Below, in pieces: positions 5,711-11,337 of a stretch of DNA of 11,337 nucleotides. The notes below the pieces were generated by a model that worked only from the letters and a program-made list of their open reading frames with translations, had not been told where the DNA came from and did not search any database. The DNA comes from Bacteroidota bacterium (lineage in GTDB: Bacteria; Bacteroidota; Ignavibacteria; UBA10030; UBA6906). The stretch spans positions 1 through 11,337 of the forward strand of contig JAGDMJ010000061.1 in the NCBI GenBank assembly GCA_017860555.1, given 5' to 3'. A program made the position numbers and the translations under genes. How positions within the stretch are numbered: position 1 is the first letter of the stretch; every line of letters starts with the position of its first letter.

Positions 5711-6608
5711 TGGCAAACGCCTCGCCGGTCTCGTCCTGCGCTGGTACGCCTCTCATGGCCGCACGCTCCCCTGGCGTAATACACGCAACCCGTACCGCAT
5801 TCTCATCTCCGAGACCATGCTGCAACAGACCCAGGTCCAGCGTGTTCTCACCAGGTATCCGGAGTTTCTGCGGCGCTTCCCTACTGTACGTTCGCTGGCC
5901 AATGCCCCGTTGCGCGACGTGGTGATAATCTGGCGCGGCATGGGATACAACAACAGAGCCGTGCGATTGCATCTCCTTGCACGTTCGGTCGTTGAGACCC
6001 ATGGCGGAGCCCTGCCGGACAACCGCGAAAGGCTCCGGGCGCTCCCGGGAATCGGCCGCTACACGGCAAATGCTCTTCTCTCTTTTGCTTTCGGTAAAAG
6101 CGTTCCGGTCGTGGACGTGAACGTGCGGCGGGTCCTCTCCCGCGTCCTATGGAAGATGGAATCGATCAGCGCGGTTCAGGCGGAAAAGCCGGTATGGAAT
6201 GCGGCGGAAGCTCTCCTGCCGCCGGGAAGAGCATACGATTGGAACCAGGCGCTGATGGACCTGGGAGCGACGATCTGCACCGCAAGAGCGCCCCGTTGCG
6301 GTCATTGTCCGGCCGTTTCGCTCTGCGCATCGCGGGGGAGCATGCGCCGGACCGGGGACGCAGCCCCAAAGAAAGTGCGATCATTCAATGGCCTTCCCTT
6401 CAGGGCATACCGCGGCAGGATCATCGACGCGCTGAGGGAGCGCAATGGCAGCATGCGGATCGAGGCTCTGGCCAGACAGATCCACGCGGGGTTCTCACGA
6501 CGGAATGAACGGTGGCTCACATCGCTGATCCACGGACTGGAGCGGGACGGGCTGATCACCACCACCGGCAGCGGCCCGATGATCGACAGGCGGATCGCGC
6601 TCGCATGA
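5691..6608 (+). CDS. mutY: MutY-like A/G-mismatch adenine glycosylase lacking the Nudix-like C-terminal domain
   Basis: This 305-residue HhH-GPD base-excision glycosylase keeps the MutY hallmarks: catalytic E41 in ISETMLQQTQV, Y86 in WRGMGYNNRA (equivalent to E. coli Y82), the helix-hairpin-helix LPGIGRYTA with Y124, catalytic D142 in VVDVNVRRV, and a 4Fe-4S loop C196-x6-C203-x2-C206-x5-C212. No lysine is evident at the lyase position, so it should be a monofunctional glycosylase removing adenine opposite 8-oxoguanine. Two things differ: DxNV has Val where MutY has Gly, and the ~120-residue Nudix-like domain that senses 8-oxoguanine is missing. A ~70-residue tail with winged-helix-like features (240-289) replaces it. 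A mismatch-thymine glycosylase (MIG-like) is the main alternative. The start overlaps mutT by 20 bases; the stop overlaps ogg2 as ATGA. Confidence 0.85.
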   Translation: MASTRVNGKRLAGLVLRWYASHGRTLPWRNTRNPYRILISETMLQQTQVQRVLTRYPEFLRRFPTVRSLANAPLRDVVIIWRGMGYNNRAVRLHLLARSVVETHGGALPDNRERLRALPGIGRYTANALLSFAFGKSVPVVDVNVRRVLSRVLWKMESISAVQAEKPVWNAAEALLPPGRAYDWNQALMDLGATICTARAPRCGHCPAVSLCASRGSMRRTGDAAPKKVRSFNGLPFRAYRGRIIDALRERNGSMRIEALARQIHAGFSRRNERWLTSLIHGLERDGLITTTGSGPMIDRRIALA

Positions 6609-7246
6609 AGCGAGGAGCCGGAACATACCGGGGCATGGAAGAGCTTCAAGCGGAACTGGCATCGCGCCAGCTCGCGATCCGGGCGCGCCTTGCCGATTTT
6701 GCCGCCGTGAAACCGGAAGACTATTTCTTCGAACTCGTCTACTGCCTGCTCACTCCCCAGTCGAGCGCGGTGAATGCGGGCAAGGCAGTGGCGCTGCTGC
6801 AGGCGAGAGGGATCTGCGCCGACTGCACCGAGTTGGCGGCGCTGCTGCATCAGGAAGAATTCTATATCCGGTTCCACAACACGAAAGCGCGCCACATCCT
6901 GGATGCTCATGGGAAATTCCGGGAGATCGAGGTGCGGATCGCCGGCGAAAAGGACGCGGCACGGCTCCGCGAATGGCTTGTGCTCAACGTGAAGGGATTG
7001 GGATGGAAGGAAGCATCCCACTTCCTGAGAAACATCGGGTGCCGGAACCTTGCCATCCTGGACCGCCATATTCTCCGGAATTTACAGCGGCACCGGGTGA
7101 TCCGATCGCTTCCGAAGACTCTTACAAAGAAGCAGTATCACACCATTGAACAGAAGTTTGCCCGCTTCGCGGAGACGGTCGGCATCAGCATGGATGAGCT
7201 CGATTTGCTCTTCTGGAGCCGGGAAACCGGGGAGATACTCAAATGA
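6605..7246 (+). CDS. ogg2: 8-oxoguanine DNA glycosylase/AP lyase, Ogg2 type
   Basis: The 213-residue product fits the Ogg2 branch of HhH-GPD enzymes, described in archaea such as Methanocaldococcus and in some bacteria. It shows the family's YCLLTPQSSA block (46-55), the helix-hairpin-helix VKGLGWKEASHFLRN with the Schiff-base lysine K135, and ILDRHILRNL with catalytic D153. There is no Fe-S cluster. It ends in WSRETGEILK: the final residue is lysine (K213), and in Ogg2 enzymes the C-terminal lysine is reported to discriminate 8-oxoguanine from guanine, so the end looks intact. It should excise 8-oxoguanine from DNA and cut the abasic site. The ATG overlaps the mutY stop (ATGA). An internal ATG at 6635 would remove only a non-conserved 10-residue lead, so the true start is slightly uncertain. 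The family is often annotated as N-glycosylase/DNA lyase. Confidence 0.88.
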   Translation: MKRGAGTYRGMEELQAELASRQLAIRARLADFAAVKPEDYFFELVYCLLTPQSSAVNAGKAVALLQARGICADCTELAALLHQEEFYIRFHNTKARHILDAHGKFREIEVRIAGEKDAARLREWLVLNVKGLGWKEASHFLRNIGCRNLAILDRHILRNLQRHRVIRSLPKTLTKKQYHTIEQKFARFAETVGISMDELDLLFWSRETGEILK

Positions 7247-8391
7247 AGTATACCGTTTTGGGCGCAGGGATGATGGGAAGAGCCGTCGCCTTTGACCTCG
7301 CGACGAACCAGCCGGAGGCCGAGGTGATGCTTGCCGACCGGGATTTCGCCCTCGCCCGGAAAAACGCGCATGCCATCGGGCCGAATGTGACCCCTCTGGA
7401 GCTGGACGTGAACAACCGCGTCGAACTCCGCGCGGCGCTCCAGGGAAGCAGCGCAGCCGTCAGCGCCGTCTCATATACCGTCAACCTCCCCGTCACGATC
7501 GCAGCCATTGACACAGGAGTACCGATCTGCGACCTGGGCGGAAACATGGATGTCGTCCGCGAGCAGCTCAAACTCGGCGATGACGCGCGCATCAAGAACG
7601 TTACCGTGGTCCCGAACTGCGGCCTCGCCCCGGGACTTGCGGGGATCCTCGCCGTCACGGGAGCGAAGGAGTTCGAGCATCTCGACGCGATCCGGATGCG
7701 TGTCGGTGGGCTGCCTCAGCATCCCCGGCCGCCCCTGGACTATCAGATCGTCTTCTCGGCCGAAGGGCTCATCAACGAGTATGTTGAACCCTCGGAGGCG
7801 ATACGAAACGGTGTACGGACGTCGGTACCATCAATGCACGATCTCGAGGAAATCACCTTCCCTCCCCCCTTCGGGACACTGGAGGCCTTCAACACCTCTG
7901 GCGGGGCTTCCATGCTGCCCCACATGTTCGAAGGGCGGGTGAAGGAGCTTGATTACAAGACCATCCGGTACCGGGGTCATTGCGAGAAATTCCGGGTGTT
8001 GCTTGACCTGGGATTCGCCGACGCAGAACCGCTGACCTTTGGCAACATCGTGAAGACCCGAAAGGAGCTTTTCGCGGATCTCCTGCGGAAGAAACTGGAC
8101 TACAAGGACAAGGATCTTGTGCTCCTGCGCGTCACCGTCAGCGGCATTCGCGGCGGACGGAGCGCCGCCCTTGCGTATGAACTCATAGATTACTATGATG
8201 AGAGTGCAGGCATGAGCGCAATGATGCGGACAACGGCGTTCCCGACCTCTGTGATCGCGCAGATGCTCGCCCAGGGCGACATCAATGCCCGCGGAGTCCT
8301 GTTGCCGGAACAGTGCGTCCCCGGCGATGTGTTGGTCCAGCGCCTGGAACAACGGCGCATTCACATCTCGAGAACAGAGGCTGAAGAGTAG
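7243..8391 (+). CDS. Saccharopine dehydrogenase family oxidoreductase (lysine 6-dehydrogenase-like)
   Basis: The 382-residue protein opens with a Rossmann fold: VLGAGMMG (G7, G9, G12) and, at the end of the second strand, D32 in LADRD, which favours NAD over NADP. The body has motifs of the saccharopine dehydrogenase/LysDH group: CDLGGN (96-101), PNCGLAPG (124-131), GGLPQHP (155-161), FNTSGGASMLP (216-226) and RYRGHCEKF (242-250). Candidate activities are oxidative deamination of the L-lysine side chain (L-lysine 6-dehydrogenase) or a saccharopine/carboxynorspermidine-type reaction. The substrate cannot be fixed from sequence, though length and motifs favour the LysDH group. Its ATG overlaps the ogg2 stop (ATGA), so it is translated from the repair operon's mRNA. 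No biochemical link to repair is obvious, and the coupling may simply reflect co-regulation or chance arrangement. Confidence 0.82.
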   Translation: MKYTVLGAGMMGRAVAFDLATNQPEAEVMLADRDFALARKNAHAIGPNVTPLELDVNNRVELRAALQGSSAAVSAVSYTVNLPVTIAAIDTGVPICDLGGNMDVVREQLKLGDDARIKNVTVVPNCGLAPGLAGILAVTGAKEFEHLDAIRMRVGGLPQHPRPPLDYQIVFSAEGLINEYVEPSEAIRNGVRTSVPSMHDLEEITFPPPFGTLEAFNTSGGASMLPHMFEGRVKELDYKTIRYRGHCEKFRVLLDLGFADAEPLTFGNIVKTRKELFADLLRKKLDYKDKDLVLLRVTVSGIRGGRSAALAYELIDYYDESAGMSAMMRTTAFPTSVIAQMLAQGDINARGVLLPEQCVPGDVLVQRLEQRRIHISRTEAEE

Positions 8392-8393
8392 CC

Positions 8394-8540
8394 ATGCACC
8401 CTCTTTCAATCCAGATCATCACCCGGGACAACTCCAGGCAAAAGGAAGTGCAGCAACAGTACATTGTCCAGGCCAGGCATCCGCGCTGGGAGATGCTCAA
8501 GATTTTCTGGCATGCGTTCTGGCATGTCAAGTTCCGATGA
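8394..8540 (+). CDS. Possible small ORF of 48 codons (doubtful)
   Basis: An ATG two bases after the dehydrogenase stop opens a 48-codon frame ending at TGA 8538-8540. The product is basic and rich in Gln, Trp and His. It ends with an internal FWHAFWHV duplication, encoded by a 10-bp direct repeat (TTCTGGCATG at 8505 and 8517). There is no good ribosome site: GAGG is 13 bases away. I recognise no family. It may be a coupled small gene, a decayed remnant or chance. Confidence 0.25.
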   Translation: MHPLSIQIITRDNSRQKEVQQQYIVQARHPRWEMLKIFWHAFWHVKFR

Positions 8541-8615
8541 ATCCGGAGCATCACACGATTCAGCAACACACGTAGACCTTCGCACCGACGCAGGGACATC
8601 CATGTAGAAGGGCCC

Positions 8616-9113
8616 ATGCCTGATACCAGCTCGTTTGACATCGTCTCGGACGTCAACCTCCAGGAGGTCGACAACGCCATCAATCAGGCGCGCAAGGAGA
8701 TCGTGCAACGCTTCGACTTCAAAGGCTCAAAGAGCTCGATCGACCTGGATCAGAAAGAGAAACAGGTCACGGTCCACTCGGACGATGACTTCAAGCTCAA
8801 GAGCGTGATCGACATCCTGCAGGGAAAGCTTATCAAGCGAAACGTCCCTTTGAAGGCACTCAGCTACGGCACGGTGGAGCAGGCGGCCGGCGGCACGGTA
8901 CGCCAGGTGATCAAGCTGTTGGTAGGCATCGACAAAGACAACGCCCGAAAGATTGTAAAGATGATAAAGGATGCGAAGCTGAAAGTCCAGGCACAGATCA
9001 TGGAAGACCAGGTCCGCGTGAGCGGCAAGAGCAAGGATGATCTCCAGTCGGTGATCAAAATGATCCGCGACGCGAACCTGCCATTTGCTGTCCAGTTCAC
9101 CAACTATCGGTAA
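8616..9113 (+). CDS. yajQ: YajQ family nucleotide-binding protein
   Basis: All 165 residues match the YajQ family: an N-terminal SFDIVSDVNLQEVDNAINQA, QRFDFKGS (31-38), a GIDKDNARKIVKMIKD segment, KLKVQAQI, the VRVSGKSKDDLQSVI block and the typical ending FAVQFTNYR. YajQ is a small cytoplasmic protein of two related alpha/beta domains. Members in Xanthomonas and Pseudomonas bind cyclic di-GMP and act with transcription regulators, while the E. coli protein is known to bind nucleotides or RNA. The length is normal for the family. The start is fixed by AGAAGG four bases upstream and by family alignment. Its stop overlaps the amidase start in TAATG, so the two are co-translated. The 8541-8615 gap holds no evident terminator. 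Confidence 0.92.
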   Translation: MPDTSSFDIVSDVNLQEVDNAINQARKEIVQRFDFKGSKSSIDLDQKEKQVTVHSDDDFKLKSVIDILQGKLIKRNVPLKALSYGTVEQAAGGTVRQVIKLLVGIDKDNARKIVKMIKDAKLKVQAQIMEDQVRVSGKSKDDLQSVIKMIRDANLPFAVQFTNYR

Positions 9114-10711
9114 TGCGCAGACTCTCCCCTGCATATCTCCTCCTCGGCTGCCTTGCGGCAGCGATGCTGCTCCCGTCGCCGGCGCTCTTCGCCCAGCGGA
9201 ACACCATGCGGATGGAGTTCGAAACTGATCCGTCGAAGAACACCATCATCGGCACCTTTATGCGGGAAGGGATCCAGTATTGCTCCCTGACCGATCTCTT
9301 GCAGGCGCTGGAGATCAGGACGTCTGAGAGCACGGAGAAGCAGAAGCTCCACTTCGCGTTTGGCACCTACAGCGTCAAGGTCACCCGGGGCAACGCCTTT
9401 CTTGTGGTCACGGACCAGAAACGCCAGAGCATTTACCAGCTGCCGCTGGGCGTCGTCTACGCCGCCGGATCGTATTTCGTGCCGCTCAAGTCGTTCCTCC
9501 ATTTCTTCAACAATATCCACCGTCCTGCCCTTACGTTCAACGGCTCGTACCTGCTTGTGGGCACCGCGCCTGCTACGCCTCAGTTTGACATCAGCACCAT
9601 TGTGCTCGAACCGAAGAGCAACGGCATGCTCATCCGCATCCCGGTTTCCCGCCAGATGAAGGACCTGGAGAGCTGGATGCGCAACGACGGGTGGTTCTAC
9701 GTCACCATCCCTGACGCCCGCGCTGACACCGTCGCCGTGGGCCGCACGAAGCCCGTCGGGCTTGTGAGGAAGGTGGTCGCCATTCAGTCTCCGATGTCGG
9801 TCCAGCTGACCTTCAAGCTCTCAAGTGCGATCTCCTCCACCGAACTGATCCAGAACCCCGTCTCAAATGACATCGTGATCACCATCCGCACGAAAGGCGG
9901 AGAAGAGCGGATGATCGAGGAGAGGAAACGGGAAGAACTCCGGGCCGGGTTGGATGTGCAGCGAGACCGCTGGTATCTGGACGCGATCGTCATTGACCCG
10001 GGGCATGGCGGGAAGGACTGGGGGGCCACTGGCGTATCGGGCGTGCGTGAAAAGGACGTCACGCTCGGCATCGGCCTCAAGCTCGGGAAGCTGATCAAAA
10101 AAGGAATGAGCGATGTCCGCGTCATTCACACGCGTTCGGACGACCGGTTCATCGAACTGGACCGCCGCGGGCAGATCGCCAATGAAGCCGACGGCAAGCT
10201 TTTCATAAGTATTCACTGCAATTCGTTGAAGCGCAAGCCGAATCCGACACGGGGTTTTGAAGTGTATCTGCTCCGCCCGGGGAGAACGGAAGAAGCCATC
10301 GCCATCGCCGAACGGGAGAACGCCGTCATCGAACTTGAGGAGGGATACGAGAAGCGTTACCAGCAGCTCACGGAAGAGAACTTCATCCTGGTCACGATGG
10401 CGCAGAGTGCGCACGCAAAGGCAAGCGAGATCTTCGCTGATATCACGCAACGCGAAATGGAGGCCCGCACCGGCATTCCCAACCGCGGCGTGCGCCAGGC
10501 AGGCTTCTACGTCCTCGTGGGCGCAGCCATGCCCAACGTTCTGGTGGAATCTGCCTACCTCTCCAACCGCGAGGACGAACGCTTCCTGAAGAGCGAATCC
10601 GGACAGCAGAAGATCGCCGAGGCGCTCTACCGGGCAATCAAGGGGTACAAGGAAGAGTACGAGAAGCTCCTGATGGAAGGAAGAGAACTAGGATTGAAGA
10701 TCGATAACTGA
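9113..10711 (+). CDS. Exported N-acetylmuramoyl-L-alanine amidase (Amidase_3)
   Basis: This 532-residue zinc hydrolase cuts the amide bond between N-acetylmuramic acid and the stem peptide of peptidoglycan in the periplasm. A signal peptide spans ~1-27 (to PALFA). Residues ~45-150 resemble a copper-amine-oxidase-like N-terminal stalk domain (SLTDLLQALEI, then VPLKSFLHFF), and ~155-265 an AMIN-like beta domain that would target the enzyme to the wall. The catalytic domain runs ~288-515: DPGHGG (H298), REKD (E313), SIHCN (H368) and the catalytic LVESAYLSN (E479). The ~110 residues between H368 and E479 are long and helical, as in AmiB/AmiC-type enzymes where a helix blocks the site until an EnvC/NlpD-type activator binds; such autoinhibition here is inference. 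It starts in the YajQ stop (TAATG). Its last codons lie in the hairpin at 10694-10746. Confidence 0.9.
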   Translation: MRRLSPAYLLLGCLAAAMLLPSPALFAQRNTMRMEFETDPSKNTIIGTFMREGIQYCSLTDLLQALEIRTSESTEKQKLHFAFGTYSVKVTRGNAFLVVTDQKRQSIYQLPLGVVYAAGSYFVPLKSFLHFFNNIHRPALTFNGSYLLVGTAPATPQFDISTIVLEPKSNGMLIRIPVSRQMKDLESWMRNDGWFYVTIPDARADTVAVGRTKPVGLVRKVVAIQSPMSVQLTFKLSSAISSTELIQNPVSNDIVITIRTKGGEERMIEERKREELRAGLDVQRDRWYLDAIVIDPGHGGKDWGATGVSGVREKDVTLGIGLKLGKLIKKGMSDVRVIHTRSDDRFIELDRRGQIANEADGKLFISIHCNSLKRKPNPTRGFEVYLLRPGRTEEAIAIAERENAVIELEEGYEKRYQQLTEENFILVTMAQSAHAKASEIFADITQREMEARTGIPNRGVRQAGFYVLVGAAMPNVLVESAYLSNREDERFLKSESGQQKIAEALYRAIKGYKEEYEKLLMEGRELGLKIDN

Positions 10712-10746
10712 GGATCGAGAATTGCGCGCTCATCCTCCATCTTCAA
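10694..10746. terminator. Hairpin shared by two convergent genes (probable bidirectional terminator)
   Basis: TTGAAGAT (10694-10701) is perfectly complementary to ATCTTCAA (10739-10746), and within it GAGGAT (10710-10715) to ATCCTC (10732-10737). An 8-base bulge lies on one side and one base on the other. It spans the amidase stop and reaches to the base before the minus-strand stop at 10747-10749, so it can fold in both transcripts. T-runs are poor, so it may be a processing or stability element. Confidence 0.5.
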
Positions 10747-11337
10747 TCATTTCACCACGAGTACCGGTATCCCCAACTCGTGCCGCACTTTCGATATGGT
10801 CGTTCCGAACAGGAGATCGGCGAGGAACCTGTGTCCGTGACCGCCCATGACCAGCAATTCCACCTTATGCTCCTTCGCAAGACGCACGAGCTCGGTCGTG
10901 ACGCGGCCGTAGCCCAGGACGGGCGTCACCTCCAACCCTGAAGCACGAAGCTGCCCCGCAATCGACTCAAGATACACGCGGTCCTGGCGTGCCTCCTCAT
11001 CATACGCCTCCGTTCCATACACCAGCCCGCTTACTCCCTCCACCACATGGAAGAGATAGAGGCGCGCGCCATGCTGGGCCGCCACCGACTGTGCATGGGC
11101 AAGCACTTTCTCGGTCGGCGCTTCATAGTCGATCGCCGCGCCGACGATGTTGTAGCCCTGCGGGACGGTGCTGATCGAGGGCAGTTCCAGCGGAGGCGGC
11201 ACTCTCCTTTTCGCCTGACGCCATGATCTGGGTATGGCGACGTAGATCAGCAGCAACGCGCACCCGATCGCGACGGGCACCACGGTGAGCCAGGGCCAGA
11301 GCGCGCCCGGCCCGGCCTCCTCGATCCATTCGGAGAT
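10747..11337 (-). CDS. Membrane transporter-like protein with C-terminal Usp domain (partial, C-terminal end)
   Basis: The frame is open from the window edge (11337) to TGA at 10749, giving 196 visible residues; the N-terminal part lies outside. The visible start holds one hydrophobic helix (about LWPWLTVVPVAIGCALLLIYV) followed by a basic stretch PRSWRQAKRR, consistent with the last transmembrane helix of a transporter. A universal stress domain follows: NIVGAAIDYEAP, RLYLFHVV, VELLVMGGHG and IPVLVVK. The nucleotide loop GGHG-x9-GT matches the G-2x-G-9x-G(S/T) pattern of ATP-binding Usp proteins such as MJ0577. Amino-acid permease (APC)-Usp fusions are known and are the likeliest parent, but the transporter type cannot be confirmed here. 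A GTG at 11283 falls inside the membrane helix, so it is not the start. The gene converges on the amidase. Confidence 0.78.
   Translation of the reverse strand: MSEWIEEAGPGALWPWLTVVPVAIGCALLLIYVAIPRSWRQAKRRVPPPLELPSISTVPQGYNIVGAAIDYEAPTEKVLAHAQSVAAQHGARLYLFHVVEGVSGLVYGTEAYDEEARQDRVYLESIAGQLRASGLEVTPVLGYGRVTTELVRLAKEHKVELLVMGGHGHRFLADLLFGTTISKVRHELGIPVLVVK

Noticed and set aside
6512..6604. Longer N-terminus for Ogg2
   Set aside because: It lies inside mutY in another frame; the ATGA overlap start at 6605 fits the family length.
7831..8409. 192-codon minus-strand frame opposite the dehydrogenase
   Set aside because: Antisense shadow with no domain pattern and no ribosome site.
1..11337. CRISPR arrays, tRNA or rRNA genes, insertion sequences, toxin-antitoxin or anti-phage modules
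   Set aside because: No regularly spaced repeats, cloverleaf, rRNA-like stretch, transposase or defence-protein motifs were seen on either strand.

Overview
The window is a gene-dense, GC-rich stretch of bacterial chromosome with 12 supportable protein genes; the first and last run off the window ends. I see no rRNA, tRNA, CRISPR array, insertion sequence or phage gene. Two lipoprotein-type signal peptides, a secreted cell-wall amidase with a stalk-like N-terminus and a DUF4230 protein suggest a diderm (Gram-negative) bacterium. The protein style recalls the FCB/Bacteroidota-Ignavibacteria side of the tree, but this is inference and no marker gene here fixes the phylum. Shine-Dalgarno sites are used by several genes.

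Layout: (1) 2-349, C-terminal end of a DUF4230 protein on the + strand; its last codons and stop fall in a small tandem repeat. (2) 384-2865, a two-gene minus-strand operon: a TAP-type alpha/beta-hydrolase (peptidase-like) exported and probably anchored at both ends, then an overlapping Nif3/DUF34-like metal protein. (3) 2866-3233, a divergent spacer. (4) 3234-4121, a + strand lipoprotein of unknown function, closed by a strong terminator. (5) 4276-5085, a conserved-looking soluble protein of unknown function, preceded by a palindrome and followed by a long inverted repeat. (6) 5291-8391, a translationally coupled + strand operon encoding a MutT-type Nudix hydrolase, a MutY-like glycosylase, an Ogg2-type 8-oxoguanine glycosylase/lyase and a saccharopine/lysine-dehydrogenase-like enzyme. 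(7) 8394-8540, a doubtful 48-codon ORF. (8) 8616-10711, a YajQ family nucleotide-binding protein coupled (TAATG) to an N-acetylmuramoyl-L-alanine amidase. (9) 10747-11337, the C-terminus of a membrane transporter-like protein fused to a universal stress (Usp) domain on the minus strand, convergent with the amidase across a shared hairpin.

The most coherent system is the oxidised-guanine (GO) repair cassette at 5291-7246. MutT would clean the nucleotide pool, Ogg2 would remove 8-oxoguanine from DNA and the MutY-like enzyme would remove the misincorporated adenine. All three genes overlap end to end, and a dehydrogenase of amino-acid metabolism is coupled to their 3' end. The MutY-like protein lacks the usual C-terminal lesion-recognition domain and has a short helical tail instead. 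The other items of interest are the hairpin and dispersed-repeat-like elements at gene ends, the doubly anchored hydrolase, the uncharacterised lipoprotein, the YajQ-amidase pair and the transporter-Usp fusion.
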